Assembly: GCA_017962845.1 (NCBI GenBank)
Contig: JAGCUN010000044.1
Coordinates: forward strand, 1-38,929
DNA length: 38,929 nucleotides
Direction of reading: 5' to 3'
Source: Bacteroidales bacterium
GTDB lineage: Bacteria > Bacteroidota > Bacteroidia > Bacteroidales > WCHB1-69
Part shown: piece by piece, positions 21,014 through 30,795 of the stretch
How the letters are laid out: each line of letters opens with the position of its first letter
Numbering within the stretch: position 1 is the stretch's first letter
Notes under the pieces: model-generated
The model's database searches: none
What the model was told of the DNA's origin: nothing
Seen by the model: only the letters and a program-made list of their open reading frames with translations
Position numbers and translations under genes: made by a program

Positions 21014-23131
21014 TTAGCTGATCAATCCCCAGAATTTTTCCCGTTTCATCAGTTTTTGTAAATTGATGGCTAAGGTTTGATTTTCAGGTGAAGAGAGGTT
21101 GGGGTCTTTCTCCAAAACCGCTTTTGCCAGGTCGCGCGTATAGCCCACCAATTTCTCATCTTTCACTAAATCAGCGATTTTGAAATCGAGCACGCCGCTC
21201 TGCTGCGTGCCTTGCAGGTCGCCAGGACCGCGCAACTTGAGGTCGAAGTTGGCGATCTCAAAACCGTCGGTGGTGGCCACCATCGCGTCGAGCCGCTGCT
21301 TGCCGTCGGAACTCAACTTGTGGCCCGACATCAGGATGCAGTACGACTGCTCACCACCACGCCCCACGCGGCCACGCAGCTGGTGCAGCTGCGACAAGCC
21401 GAACCGCTCCGCGTTCTCAATCACCATCACCGTAGCATTCGGGATGTCGATGCCCACCTCGATGACGGTAGTGGAAACCAAGATGCATGTCTCGCCACGG
21501 CTAAATCGCTGCATCTCAAAATCTTTCACCTCGTTTTTCATCTTTCCATGTACCATACCGACAGCGTAACGGGGCAGCGGAAAGGCTCGCGACATGGCCT
21601 CGAAACCCGCCTGCAAGTCCAACAAGTCCATCTTCTCCGACTCCTGAATCAACGGATAGACCACAAACACCTGCCGGCCCGCATCCACCTGCTGACGCAA
21701 AAAGTAGAACATTTTGTTCCGGTCCTGCTCGTACAAATGCTTCGTTATGATGGGTTTGCGCCCTTTGGGAAGCTCGTCAATCACCGACACGTCCAGGTCG
21801 CCATAAACGGTCATGGCCAACGTGCGCGGAATCGGCGTGGCCGTCATCACCAGGATGTGCGGCGGTGTCGTGTTCTTCTTCCATAACTTGGCGCGCTGCT
21901 CCACCCCGAACCGGTGCTGCTCGTCAATCACCGCCAGACCAAGGTTCTGGAACTGCACGTCGTTCTCGATCAGCGCGTGGGTGCCGATGAGGATGCGGAT
22001 GCTGCCGTCCATCAGTCCCTCGTGGATGGCCTTCCTGTCGGCTGTTTTGGTCGAGCCAGTCAGCAGGGCCACCTTCACATCCATCCCCGACAGCTGGCGG
22101 GCAATGTTCTCGTAATGCTGCTGCGCCAAAATCTCGGTCGGCGCCATCAGGCACGACTGGAAGCCGTTGTCGTTGGCAATCAGCATCACCAGCAGGGCCG
22201 TGATGGTCTTGCCGCTGCCCACATCGCCCTGCAACAGGCGGTTCATCTGGCGGCCGCTTCCCATGTCGGCACGAATCTCTTTGATGACGCGCTTCTGCGC
22301 TCCCGTCAACTCGAATTTCAGACAATGATGATAGAAATAGTTGAAACTCTCACCCACCCGTGCGAAGATATGGCCTCGCAACTTTCTTTCTGTCAACAAT
22401 TTGAGTTTCAGCAATTTTAATTGGGTATAAAAAAGCTCCTCAAATTTGAGCCGGATGGTGGCACGCGTGAGCAAATCCTGATTTTCAGGATAATGAATTT
22501 GAAACAGAGCCTCTTTCAGCGAAAGAAGATGGTGATTTTCAATAATTTCCGAAGAAAGTGTTTCAGGTATCATGCGCTGGCGCAAATCTAACAGCAATGC
22601 CGCCGTCAGCTTCGCCATGCCCTTGGTGTCCAAACCTGCCTTTTTGGCTTTGTCGGATGTGTTGTAAAGGGGGAAGAAGTGTTGCGTGATGGTGTTACCC
22701 CGCTGCTCCGCATTGGGGTCGATGATCTCGGGATGCGACATGCTCCACCGATGGTTGAAGAGGGTGGGTCTGCCAAAAATTAGCACATTGTGGTGCCATT
22801 TCGCCAGCATGTCCTCTATCCACTTGCTGGTGCTAAACCACACTAATTCAATGGTTCCCGTGCCGTCGGTGAACTGCGCGGCGATTCGCTTCGAGCGACC
22901 TTCTCCCAAAATCTGATACCCGGTAATGTCGCCCCTAAACTGCATATAGTTACCTTCGGTCTGGATGTCACTGACCTTATAAATAGTGGCCTTGTCCACA
23001 TGGCGGAAAGGGAAGTAGTACAGCAGGTCACTGAAAGTGAAGATGTTGAACTCGCGTTGCAGCACCTTCACGCGTTGCGGTCCCACGCCTTTGAGAAATT
23101 CGATAGGAGTCTGTAAGTAATCGTTAGCCAT
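21014..23131 (-). CDS. recG: ATP-dependent DNA helicase RecG
   Basis: A 705-aa protein of full family length. The N-terminal wedge/OB domain (about 60-160) contains YMQFRGDITGYQ and FGRPTLFNHRWSMSHPEI. Superfamily-2 motifs follow: Walker A GDVGSGKT with K308, DEQH at 403-406, TATPIPRT, and the motif V/VI region VIEVGIDIPNATVMVIENAERFGLSQLHQLRGRVGRG, all characteristic of RecG. RecG reverses stalled forks and migrates Holliday junctions. It begins 20 bases after the tex stop on the same strand, so the two are probably cotranscribed. Confidence 0.97.
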   Translation of the reverse strand: MANDYLQTPIEFLKGVGPQRVKVLQREFNIFTFSDLLYYFPFRHVDKATIYKVSDIQTEGNYMQFRGDITGYQILGEGRSKRIAAQFTDGTGTIELVWFSTSKWIEDMLAKWHHNVLIFGRPTLFNHRWSMSHPEIIDPNAEQRGNTITQHFFPLYNTSDKAKKAGLDTKGMAKLTAALLLDLRQRMIPETLSSEIIENHHLLSLKEALFQIHYPENQDLLTRATIRLKFEELFYTQLKLLKLKLLTERKLRGHIFARVGESFNYFYHHCLKFELTGAQKRVIKEIRADMGSGRQMNRLLQGDVGSGKTITALLVMLIANDNGFQSCLMAPTEILAQQHYENIARQLSGMDVKVALLTGSTKTADRKAIHEGLMDGSIRILIGTHALIENDVQFQNLGLAVIDEQHRFGVEQRAKLWKKNTTPPHILVMTATPIPRTLAMTVYGDLDVSVIDELPKGRKPIITKHLYEQDRNKMFYFLRQQVDAGRQVFVVYPLIQESEKMDLLDLQAGFEAMSRAFPLPRYAVGMVHGKMKNEVKDFEMQRFSRGETCILVSTTVIEVGIDIPNATVMVIENAERFGLSQLHQLRGRVGRGGEQSYCILMSGHKLSSDGKQRLDAMVATTDGFEIANFDLKLRGPGDLQGTQQSGVLDFKIADLVKDEKLVGYTRDLAKAVLEKDPNLSSPENQTLAINLQKLMKREKFWGLIS

Positions 23132-23151
23132 GATTTTGAGGATGTTAGGGG

Positions 23152-25290
23152 TTATTTTGCGTCTTTGATGGATAGGCTGATGCGTTTTCGGTCCACTTCC
23201 ACCGACATCACTTTCACCATCACCTTCTGGTTCAAGCGCACCACATCGTTGGGGTTGCTGACATAATGGTCGGTAATCTGGCTCACATGCACGAGGCCGT
23301 CTTGGTGAACGCCGATGTCAACAAAGCAGCCGAAGTTGGTGATATTGGTGATGATACCAGGCACGACCATGCCCTCTTTCAAGTCGTTAATAGTGTGGAT
23401 GGAAGAGTCGAAAGAGAAAATGTCGAACTGGGTACGCGGGTCGCGGCCGGGCTTGGCCAGCTCCTGCATGATGTCGGTGAGGGTGGGCAGTCCCACGCGA
23501 TCGTTCACATAGTCTTGTAGGACAATGCTTTTCCGCTTTTCCTCGTCGTTCATCAGTTCGGGTACTGAACAGCCGCAGCGGCAGGCCATCTCATCCACAA
23601 TGCCGTAACTTTCGGGATGTACCGCGCTGGCATCGAGTGGGTTGGCCGCCCCGTGGATGCGAAGGAAGCCGGCGGCCTGCTCGAACGATTTCTCACCAAA
23701 GCGAGGCACCTTCTTCAGCTCCGCACGCGAAGCGAAAGGCCCATGCTCATTGCGATACTCCACAATGTTCTTGGCTAATGCAGGGCCTACACCCGACACT
23801 CGCGACAACAGTTCCTTGCTGGCCGTGTTGACTTCCACCCCCACATAGTTGACGCAGCTCTCCACAGTCGTATCCAAGCTTTCCTGCAAAAGTGTCTGAT
23901 TCACATCATGTTGATACTGACCGACACCGATGGACTTGGGGTCGATTTTCACTAATTCGGCGAGCGGGTCCATGAGGCGGCGGCCGATGCTTACTGCCCC
24001 GCGCACCGTCACGTCATAGTCGGGGAACTCATCGCGGGCGATCTGCGAGGCCGAATAGATGGAGGCGCCGCTCTCGTTCACCACCACCGCCTGCACCTTG
24101 TGGTCGAAAGGAATCTTGCTGATGAAAAACTCGGTTTCGCGGCCGGCGGTGCCATTGCCGATGGCAATAGCCTCCACCTTGTACTGCTCCACCATCCGTT
24201 TCAGTTTGTCGCTGGCCAGCCGGTACTGCGGCTTCGGCGGGTGAGGATAGATGGTCTCGTTGTGCAATAATTTTCCTTGTCGATTGAGAATCACCACCTT
24301 ACATCCTGTACGGAAGCCTGGGTCAATGGCCATCACAATCTTCTGCCCGAGCGGCGGGGCGAGCAGCAGCTGCCGCAGGTTTTCCACAAACACGCCGATA
24401 GCTTCACGGTCGGCCTTCTCCTTGTATAGTTTACGCATCTCAGTCTCCATCTGCGGCTGCAGCAGCCGTTTGTAGGCGTCGTTGATGGCAAGAACGACCT
24501 GTTCGCTGCACATATTGTCGGCTTTGACAAAGTACTTCCGGATGCCGGGCAAAACTCGGCTCTCGTCGGGCGCGATGGTGAGGTGCAAAAAGCCTTCCTC
24601 CTCGCCACGGAACATCGCTAAGATGCGATGTGAGGGCGATTTCACCAACCTTTCTGAAAAATTGAAATATATGCTAAACTTCTCACCCTCTTTATCTTTG
24701 CCCTTCACCACTTTGGAGGAGATGACCGACTCCTTTGCAAAAAACTGGCGCAGTCTCTCCCTAATTTTGGGATTTTCCGACACCCATTCGGCGATGATGT
24801 CACGTGCTCCGGCGAGGGCATCTTCGGGTGACACTATGCCAATTTTTGGATTAACGTGCCGACGGGCGATGCCTAACAGGTTGTTTTCGCGCTGGCTCAT
24901 AATGATGGCGGCGAGGGGTTCGAGACCTCTCTCTTTCGCCACGGAAGCGCGGGTTTTGCGCTTGGGACGGTAGGGGAGATAGAGGTCTTCCAGTTCCGTC
25001 ATGCCGACGGCCGCCTCAATCTGGCTTTCCAGTTCAGCGGTCAGCTTGCCCTGTTCGCGGATGGAGTCGAGAATGGCGGCCCGCCGCTTGTCGAGCTCCA
25101 CCAGCCGGATGTGCCGCTCTTTGATATTGCCGATCTGCACCTCGTCGAGCGAGTCGGTGGCCTCCTTGCGGTAACGGGCGATGAAGGGAATCGTGGCTCC
25201 TGATTCGAGCAGTTCCAGCACATTCTCAACCTGTTTCACCTGCAAACCCAGCTCATGGGCTATGATTTCGGGATAATTTTTCAAATTCAT
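23152..25290 (-). CDS. tex: Tex-family RNA-binding transcription accessory protein
   Basis: A 712-aa protein with all Tex regions: N-terminal helical domain (ENVLELLESGATIPFIARYRKEATDSLDEVQI), a YqgF-like RNase H fold (VMAIDPGFRTGCKVVILN, IAIGNGTAGRETEFFI), helix-hairpin-helix motifs (LLSRVSGVGPALAKNIVEYR, FEQAAGFLRI) and a C-terminal S1 domain (FGCFVDIGVHQDGLVHVSQITD). Tex binds nucleic acid and influences transcription and gene expression. The ATG at 25290 (MNLKNYPE) matches the normal family start; the longer frame to 25464 runs through the divergent promoter region and the start of the gene at 25373. recG follows. Confidence 0.96.
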   Translation of the reverse strand: MNLKNYPEIIAHELGLQVKQVENVLELLESGATIPFIARYRKEATDSLDEVQIGNIKERHIRLVELDKRRAAILDSIREQGKLTAELESQIEAAVGMTELEDLYLPYRPKRKTRASVAKERGLEPLAAIIMSQRENNLLGIARRHVNPKIGIVSPEDALAGARDIIAEWVSENPKIRERLRQFFAKESVISSKVVKGKDKEGEKFSIYFNFSERLVKSPSHRILAMFRGEEEGFLHLTIAPDESRVLPGIRKYFVKADNMCSEQVVLAINDAYKRLLQPQMETEMRKLYKEKADREAIGVFVENLRQLLLAPPLGQKIVMAIDPGFRTGCKVVILNRQGKLLHNETIYPHPPKPQYRLASDKLKRMVEQYKVEAIAIGNGTAGRETEFFISKIPFDHKVQAVVVNESGASIYSASQIARDEFPDYDVTVRGAVSIGRRLMDPLAELVKIDPKSIGVGQYQHDVNQTLLQESLDTTVESCVNYVGVEVNTASKELLSRVSGVGPALAKNIVEYRNEHGPFASRAELKKVPRFGEKSFEQAAGFLRIHGAANPLDASAVHPESYGIVDEMACRCGCSVPELMNDEEKRKSIVLQDYVNDRVGLPTLTDIMQELAKPGRDPRTQFDIFSFDSSIHTINDLKEGMVVPGIITNITNFGCFVDIGVHQDGLVHVSQITDHYVSNPNDVVRLNQKVMVKVMSVEVDRKRISLSIKDAK

Positions 25291-25331
25291 CGCAATCAGA
25301 TTTTCAAGGTGCAAATTTCGTATTTTTTTTT

Positions 25332-25339
25332 TAATTTTG
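25332..25339 (+). promoter_or_regulatory. -7 box (TAATTTTG) preceded by a T10 run
   Basis: TAATTTTG matches TAnnTTTG and lies 33 bases before the ATG at 25373. A run of ten T (25323-25332) directly abuts and overlaps its first base, so tract length would change the distance to any upstream element. Confidence 0.55.
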
Positions 25340-25372
25340 CAGCATCTATTTAAAATTAAGGAATCATCAGAA

Positions 25373-26089
25373 ATGCCTAAATTACAGAACAATAAGCCTA
25401 GTGGCATTTGTCTGTCGTCTGACAATACCTTCGGATATTCGCTGGAATATCGGCTGTTGGGCACTTATTCTGACATTCCCTTTTTGCAAATTTGTGATGA
25501 AGTGGCCACTCGTTGCCACTGTAATCTGAGGTTTTTGCCTGACTTGTGTAAGAATAACGACCCGATGCACGCCCGCTTCCGGCTGGCACACGCACATTTT
25601 GACATGGTGGGGCCTACCGACACCGACCGCTCCCGCTTCGGACGGCAGCTCAACATCCTGCTGGTGCAGAACCGCACCACTGCATTCGACCGTTCCTCCG
25701 CTATCGGGCCGCAACTCAATATCTTTGACATCGCCCAAATGGAAAACGGCGTTGACGAAGACCACTGCTATGCGCTCAACATTGCAGGGTTCTGCCTTCA
25801 GAAATGGGACTACTACAACATCACCTGCCTGCTGTATGTCTTTGCCGACAAAGACAAGGATATCCCAATGTTCGTGGAGGATTTCCACCAAAAATTCCCC
25901 TATTTTGATGTGGACTTGACCCCCCGCATTGATGGACAATATTCCCATCAATCAACAGATTTAGATTCTACAACAGCTGCTGCTGCCACACAGTTCTTGC
26001 GCAATATCGCCCTTTACGCCCAACAGATTATTGCCGAAGAGCTGAAACCCAAAAGCCCTCTTTTCCCACAAAAATCAATCATTTCGTAA
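25373..26089 (+). CDS. Hypothetical protein
   Basis: A 238-aa protein I do not recognise. It has no signal peptide and no transmembrane segment. It contains clustered Cys/His (CDEVATRCHCNLRFLPDLC near residues 44-62), several aromatic strands (YYNITCLLYVFADKDKDIP) and a helical, Ala-rich C-terminus (TAAAATQFLRNIALYAQQIIAEEL). The Cys residues could bind metal but do not form a standard zinc pattern. The start at 25373 is set by the promoter box at 25332-25339. It diverges from tex and is followed after 11 bases by the M49-type peptidase gene, with which it probably forms an operon. Confidence 0.6.
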   Translation: MPKLQNNKPSGICLSSDNTFGYSLEYRLLGTYSDIPFLQICDEVATRCHCNLRFLPDLCKNNDPMHARFRLAHAHFDMVGPTDTDRSRFGRQLNILLVQNRTTAFDRSSAIGPQLNIFDIAQMENGVDEDHCYALNIAGFCLQKWDYYNITCLLYVFADKDKDIPMFVEDFHQKFPYFDVDLTPRIDGQYSHQSTDLDSTTAAAATQFLRNIALYAQQIIAEELKPKSPLFPQKSIIS

Positions 26090-26100
26090 ATCATAAAACT

Positions 26101-27714
26101 ATGAAAAAAACATTCTCATTCCTCCTGCTGTTCTCATGTGGAGCCGTCATGTTCGGACAGAACAATGACATTGACGTAAAGGCTCGCGTGGCAGAATATG
26201 CTTATTATGACCTGAAAACAGACGTGTCGAAATTGTCGGATAACGACAAAAAACTCATCCCTATCTTTGTACAGATTGCGGACATCATGGATCAACTTTT
26301 CTGGAAACAAACGTATGGTGATATGTCTGATTTCAAAAAGATTAAAGACCCTTACGTAAAGGATTACATTAAGATAAACTATGGCCCTTGGGATCGACTT
26401 GACGACAACAAGTCGTTTGTGGATGGAGTAGGGGAGAAACCCGATGCCTGCCAATATTATCCGCAAGACATCACCCCAGAAGAATATTCCGCATATGAAG
26501 ACCCCAATAAGGGAAGCCTCTATACCGTGCTGCGCCGCGACGGGCAAGGCAACCTGAAAACCGTATGGTATCATGATGAGTATAAGGAGGAAATCACTAA
26601 GGTATGCGACCTGCTCGACCAGGCCATCGCCATCGCAGAAGACCCTGGCATGAAGAAATATCTCACCGAGCGCAAGAAAGCCTTCCTCACCGACGATTAC
26701 TACGCCAGCGATTTGGCATGGATGGACATGAAAGACAGTCACTTGGACTTTGTGGTCGGCCCCATCGAAAACTACGATGACAAGCTCAACGAGGCGAAGG
26801 CTTCCTACGAGGCATTTATTTTGGTAAAAGATGAGGAACGCAGCGCGCAACTCACCAAATTCATTGCGATGTTGCCTGAGATCCAGAAGATTCTCCCGTG
26901 CGCCCCCATCTACAAGACCTTCGTCCCCGGCACCTCTTCCGACCTGAATGTCTATGACGCCATCTATTATGCAGGAGACTGCAACTCAGGCAGCAAGACC
27001 ATCGCCATCAACCTCCCGAACGACGACCGTGTGCAGGCCGTGAAAGGCGCCCGCCGCCTCCAACTCCGCAACAGCATGCAGGCCAAGTTCGAGAAGATCA
27101 TGCTTCCCATTGGCAAAATCGTCCTCAACCCCAAACAGCAGCAACATCTGAAGTTCGACGCTTTCTTCTGGAATGTGACCTTCCACGAGGTGGCGCACGG
27201 CCTTGGAGTGAAAGAGACCGTTTATGACCACCGTCCCGTTGACGATGCCCTGCAGACCGAAAAGACCTCTTGGGAGGAGGCCAAAGCTGACATCGTGGGA
27301 CTTTTCATCGTGTGCCATCTGATTAAAGAGGGTGAAATCACAGATATCACCGTAGAAGATGCCATCACCACCTTTATCGCCGGCATCTTCCGCTCAGTGC
27401 GCTTCGGTGCAGCCAGTTCGCACGGAAAAGCCAATATGATGTGCTTCAACTCTTTGCAAAGAATGGGAGCCTTCACCCGCGACAAAGATGGAATCTATAC
27501 CATCAACTACGAACTTGCCCAAATAGCCATCAGTCAGTGGGCTTCCTATATCCTTATGGTTCAAGGTGAAGGAGATTTCCGAACAGCTGTTGACTACCGC
27601 TCTAAATATGGCGTTATCACCCCTGAACTCCAGCAAGACCTCGACCGCATCAACAATGCCGGTATTCCCCGTGACATCCGCTTCAATCAAGGTATCAAAA
27701 CTTTGGGGCTTTAA
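26101..27714 (+). CDS. Secreted M49-type (dipeptidyl peptidase III-like) zinc peptidase
   Basis: A 537-aa exported protein (signal peptide MKKTFSFLLLFSCGAVMFGQ). The zinc site is H362-E-V-A-H366 followed by EEAKAD at 392-397, the arrangement of family M49. Classical dipeptidyl peptidase III has a six-residue HExxGH site; a five-residue HExxH form is known in shorter bacterial members, and this protein fits that group. Upstream text (WYHDEYKEEITKVCDLLDQAIAIAED, FLTDDYYASDLAWMDM) also fits bacterial M49 proteins. It would remove dipeptides or act on small peptides in the periplasm. It lies 11 bases downstream of the hypothetical gene. Some homologues are mislabelled as NUDIX or dihydrofolate reductase proteins. 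Confidence 0.82.
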   Translation: MKKTFSFLLLFSCGAVMFGQNNDIDVKARVAEYAYYDLKTDVSKLSDNDKKLIPIFVQIADIMDQLFWKQTYGDMSDFKKIKDPYVKDYIKINYGPWDRLDDNKSFVDGVGEKPDACQYYPQDITPEEYSAYEDPNKGSLYTVLRRDGQGNLKTVWYHDEYKEEITKVCDLLDQAIAIAEDPGMKKYLTERKKAFLTDDYYASDLAWMDMKDSHLDFVVGPIENYDDKLNEAKASYEAFILVKDEERSAQLTKFIAMLPEIQKILPCAPIYKTFVPGTSSDLNVYDAIYYAGDCNSGSKTIAINLPNDDRVQAVKGARRLQLRNSMQAKFEKIMLPIGKIVLNPKQQQHLKFDAFFWNVTFHEVAHGLGVKETVYDHRPVDDALQTEKTSWEEAKADIVGLFIVCHLIKEGEITDITVEDAITTFIAGIFRSVRFGAASSHGKANMMCFNSLQRMGAFTRDKDGIYTINYELAQIAISQWASYILMVQGEGDFRTAVDYRSKYGVITPELQQDLDRINNAGIPRDIRFNQGIKTLGL

Positions 27715-27759
27715 TTTATACCATTCTGAAAATCAATATTTTATACAATAATAACCATT

Positions 27760-28584
27760 ATGAATCTTCAACTAACCCGCCCGCTGATTTTCTTCGATTT
27801 GGAAACTACGGGGCTTAACATTGGCAAAGATAAAATTGTGGAACTCTGCTTGTTGAAAGTCTTCCCCGACGGTCACGAGGAGGAGCGCACCATGCGGCTC
27901 AACCCAGGCTGCCACATCCCGGAAGAGACTTCCGCCATTCACGGCATCTACGACTCCGACGTGGCCGACAAACCCACTTTCGCCCAAGTGGCAGACGATC
28001 TGCTGGCCTTCTTCGAGAATAGTGACATCGCCGGCTTCAACTCCAACAAGTTCGACATCCCTTTGCTGGCCGAGGAGTTCCTGCGCATCGGCAAGCGCTT
28101 CGACATGCGCAACCGCGCCGTGATTGACGTGCAGCAGATTTTCCACAAGATGGAACCCCGCAACCTCATCGCGGCATACAAATTCTATTGTGGCAAAGAC
28201 CTCAAGAACGCCCATTCCGCCAACGCCGACACGCGCGCCACCTACGAGGTGCTGGAAGCCCAAGTGGCCCGCTACGCCGGCGTGGAATACGAGGAGCGGA
28301 ACGGCAAGGTCAGCTGCCCAGTCACGCCCAACGTGAAGGATTTGGACAGCTTCACCCGCGTACATCGCAACGTCGATTTCGCCGCCCATATCGTGCTGAA
28401 CGACAAGGATGAAGAGGTCTTCAACTTCGGCAAACACAAAGGCCAGAGCGTCAAGGAGGTGTTCCGCACCGAACCCGCCTTCTACGCCTGGATGATGAAA
28501 GCCGACTTTCCCCTCTATACCAAAGAGGTTATCACCCTTATTTACAATGAAGTACGTTTGGAGAAAAAGTTCAGCACACACTAA
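27760..28584 (+). CDS. DEDDh 3'-5' exonuclease (DnaQ/PolC epsilon-like)
   Basis: A 274-aa protein. The exonuclease domain (residues 8-170) has FFDLETTGLN with D13 and E15, IAGFNSNKFDIPLL with D99, and AHSANADTRAT with H152 and D157, a complete DEDDh set. A separate C-terminal module (about 215-274: FNFGKHKGQSVKEV, FYAWMMKADFP) matches the short DUF3820-like domain often joined to such nucleases. It probably processes DNA or RNA 3' ends in the cytoplasm; whether it proofreads DNA polymerase III cannot be told. gltX begins 38 bases downstream with no terminator or TAnnTTTG box between them, so cotranscription is possible. Confidence 0.9.
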   Translation: MNLQLTRPLIFFDLETTGLNIGKDKIVELCLLKVFPDGHEEERTMRLNPGCHIPEETSAIHGIYDSDVADKPTFAQVADDLLAFFENSDIAGFNSNKFDIPLLAEEFLRIGKRFDMRNRAVIDVQQIFHKMEPRNLIAAYKFYCGKDLKNAHSANADTRATYEVLEAQVARYAGVEYEERNGKVSCPVTPNVKDLDSFTRVHRNVDFAAHIVLNDKDEEVFNFGKHKGQSVKEVFRTEPAFYAWMMKADFPLYTKEVITLIYNEVRLEKKFSTH

Positions 28585-28622
28585 TTTCCCATCATTTTTA
28601 GACTAAAAAAGATCATAATTTT

Positions 28623-30140
28623 ATGAATAAAGTAAGAGTAAGATTTGCCCCCAGTCCGACCGGCCCGCTCCATATCGGCGGCGTGCGCACGGCTTTGTAC
28701 AACTATCTTTTCGCCAAGCAGAACGGCGGTGACTTCCTCCTCCGTATTGAGGATACCGACCAGACCCGCTTCGTGCCTGGCGCGGAAGAGTATATCATCG
28801 AGGCCTTCCAGTGGCTCGGCATCCGCTTTGATGAGGGTGTCGGCATCGGCGGCCCCTTCGGTCCGTACAAACAGTCGGAACGCAAGCCCATGTACAAGCA
28901 ATACGCTGATTACCTGATAGAAAACGGCTGGGCCTATTACGCCTTCGACACACCGGAAGCGTTGGATGCCAAAAGAAAAGAGGCCGAGGCACAGAAAAAG
29001 ACCTTCCAGTACGATGCCAACACCCGTGGATCGCTCTGTAATTCGCTGACATTGAGCGAAGAAGAGGTGAAGCAGAGAATCGCTTCTGGCGCGCCCTACG
29101 TGGTGCGATTCAAATATCCCGCTGACCTTGACATCACGGTACACGATTTGATTCGTGGCGATGTTACCATAAGCTCCAATCTGTTGGATGATAAGGTTTT
29201 ATTTAAATCGGATGGAATGCCGACCTATCATTTGGCCAACATCGTGGATGACCATACGATGGAGATTTCTCACGTCATCCGTGGCGAAGAGTGGCTGCCC
29301 TCCGCACCGCTGCATGTCATGCTGTACAAGGCTTTCGGCTGGGAGGCACCTGCCTTCGCTCATCTTCCGCTGCTGTTGAAACCCGATGGCAACGGCAAGC
29401 TCAGCAAGCGCGACGGTGACCGTCTCGGTTTCCCGGTCTTCCCGCTCCAGTGGACCGACCCGAAAACTGGCGATGTGTCTTCCGGCTACCGCGAGAGCGG
29501 TTACCTGCCGGAGGCGGTCATCAATATGTTGGCACTGCTCGGCTGGAACCCCGGTACTGAGCAGGAAATCATGGACTTAGACACCCTCGTGAAGCTCTTT
29601 TCCATCGAGAATATCAGCAAGTCAGGCGCCAAGTTCAACTTGGAGAAAGCCAAGTGGTTCAACCACCAGTACATCCAGATGGCATCGAATGAGCGGCTGC
29701 TCCCGATGTTCAAGGCAGAACTCGCGAAACATGGCGTGGAGGCAGAACCTGAATTCCTGGCGTATGTCGCCAACCTGATGAAGGAGCGTGTGCATTTTAT
29801 TCCAGAATTCTGGGAACAGACTTCCTACTTTTTTGTCGCGCCGGTTGAATACGACCCGGCCGCGGTGAAGAAGAGATGGAAGCCCGGCACGGCAGCTCAT
29901 CTGCGCAAAATGATGGAGATTGTGGAGTCGGTACAGCCTTTCAGCAAGGAGAAAACGCATGACCTGGTGATGGAGTATGTGCAAGGCAATGAGCTGAATA
30001 TGGGCGCCATCATGAACAGCTTCCGCATCGCATTGGTCGGTGCGGCCAAAGGCCCCGACCTGTTTGAGATCATCTATGCCATCGGCGTGCCCGAAACCGC
30101 ACGACGTGTGGAACGCGCCATTCAGACCATAGAGCCTTAA
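28623..30140 (+). CDS. gltX: Glutamyl-tRNA synthetase
   Basis: A 505-aa class I synthetase. The ATP-binding signature appears as [11 protein letters not shown] at residues 10-20 (HIGG form), and the KMSKS loop as KLSKRDGD beginning at K259. [10 protein letters not shown] near 42-51 and the [15 protein letters not shown] block are further GluRS signatures. It charges tRNA-Glu with glutamate. Length and domain order are complete, including the helical anticodon-binding part. A strong hairpin terminator follows at 30174-30225, isolating it from the ATP synthase genes. Confidence 0.97.
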   Translation: MNKVRVRFAPSPTGPLHIGGVRTALYNYLFAKQNGGDFLLRIEDTDQTRFVPGAEEYIIEAFQWLGIRFDEGVGIGGPFGPYKQSERKPMYKQYADYLIENGWAYYAFDTPEALDAKRKEAEAQKKTFQYDANTRGSLCNSLTLSEEEVKQRIASGAPYVVRFKYPADLDITVHDLIRGDVTISSNLLDDKVLFKSDGMPTYHLANIVDDHTMEISHVIRGEEWLPSAPLHVMLYKAFGWEAPAFAHLPLLLKPDGNGKLSKRDGDRLGFPVFPLQWTDPKTGDVSSGYRESGYLPEAVINMLALLGWNPGTEQEIMDLDTLVKLFSIENISKSGAKFNLEKAKWFNHQYIQMASNERLLPMFKAELAKHGVEAEPEFLAYVANLMKERVHFIPEFWEQTSYFFVAPVEYDPAAVKKRWKPGTAAHLRKMMEIVESVQPFSKEKTHDLVMEYVQGNELNMGAIMNSFRIALVGAAKGPDLFEIIYAIGVPETARRVERAIQTIEP

Positions 30141-30173
30141 TCAGTTATCTATCAATATTTTATACAACACTCG

Positions 30174-30225
30174 AAAGCGGGTTTCTTTTCGATATGAAGA
30201 AATATCGAAAAAAATCCGCTTTTTA
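30174..30225 (+). terminator. Long intrinsic terminator after gltX
   Basis: The left arm AAAGCGG...TTTTCGATAT and right arm ATATCGAAAA...CCGCTTT form a stem of about 21 pairs with one G-T pair and one single-base bulge, around a GAAGAA loop (30196-30201), ending in a T5 run. It lies 33 bases after the gltX stop and just ahead of the atpF promoter. Confidence 0.85.
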
Positions 30226-30248
30226 GCTTGAAATCGGAATATTTTCCG

Positions 30249-30256
30249 TATATTTG
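30249..30256 (+). promoter_or_regulatory. -7 box (TATATTTG) for the atpFHAG operon
   Basis: TATATTTG matches TAnnTTTG. A TTG at 30228-30230 is placed 18 bases upstream as a possible -33 element. The ATG of atpF is 32 bases downstream. The promoter shows that atpF is the first gene of its transcription unit. Confidence 0.65.
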
Positions 30257-30288
30257 CCGCGCTTTTTTAACCTCTAAACAAAATCACT

Positions 30289-30783
30289 ATGGAACTGATT
30301 ACTCCTTCAATTGGTTTGCTTTTCTGGATGCTTATTGGGTTCGGCATTCTCGTGCTGATTCTGCGCTTTTTCGCATGGCCCGTCATCACCAAAGCCATCT
30401 CTGAGAGAGAGCAGCGCATCAACGAACAGCTTCACGCCGCCGCACAAGCCCGCGAAGAGATGAAGAATCTCAAGTCGGAACACGAGGCTCTCCTCGTCAA
30501 GGCGAAAGAGGAACGCGACGCGATTCTCGCTGAAGCACGTAAGATGAGCGAGAAAATGTACGATGACACCAAGGAGAAAGCCTCCCGCGAGGCCCAAAAC
30601 CTCATTGATGAGGCCAAAAAGACCATCCATTACGAAAAGATGAAGGCCATCACCGACATCAAGAATGAGATTGGCAAAATGTCCATCGAAATCGCTGAGA
30701 AGATTCTCACCCAAGAGCTTTCTCAGAAAGAGAAACAGCAGGAGCTGGTGGACAAGTGTCTGAAAGAAATCAACATCAACTAA
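30289..30783 (+). CDS. atpF: ATP synthase F0 subunit b
   Basis: A 164-aa subunit with one N-terminal membrane anchor (LLFWMLIGFGILVLILRFFAW, residues about 9-29) and a long charged amphipathic helix of heptad character up to the end (AREEMKNLKSEHEALLVKAKEER and following). It is the peripheral stalk that holds F1 against F0. Normal length for the family. It opens the gene group, with atpH 12 bases downstream. The a and c subunit genes, which usually precede it, are absent here. Confidence 0.95.
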   Translation: MELITPSIGLLFWMLIGFGILVLILRFFAWPVITKAISEREQRINEQLHAAAQAREEMKNLKSEHEALLVKAKEERDAILAEARKMSEKMYDDTKEKASREAQNLIDEAKKTIHYEKMKAITDIKNEIGKMSIEIAEKILTQELSQKEKQQELVDKCLKEININ

Positions 30784-30795
30784 TTTGCTGAACGG

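Noticed and set aside
25291..25464. N-terminal extension of Tex by 58 residues
   Set aside because: It would overlap the divergent promoter and first codons of the gene at 25373, and Tex proteins normally begin near MNLKNYPE.
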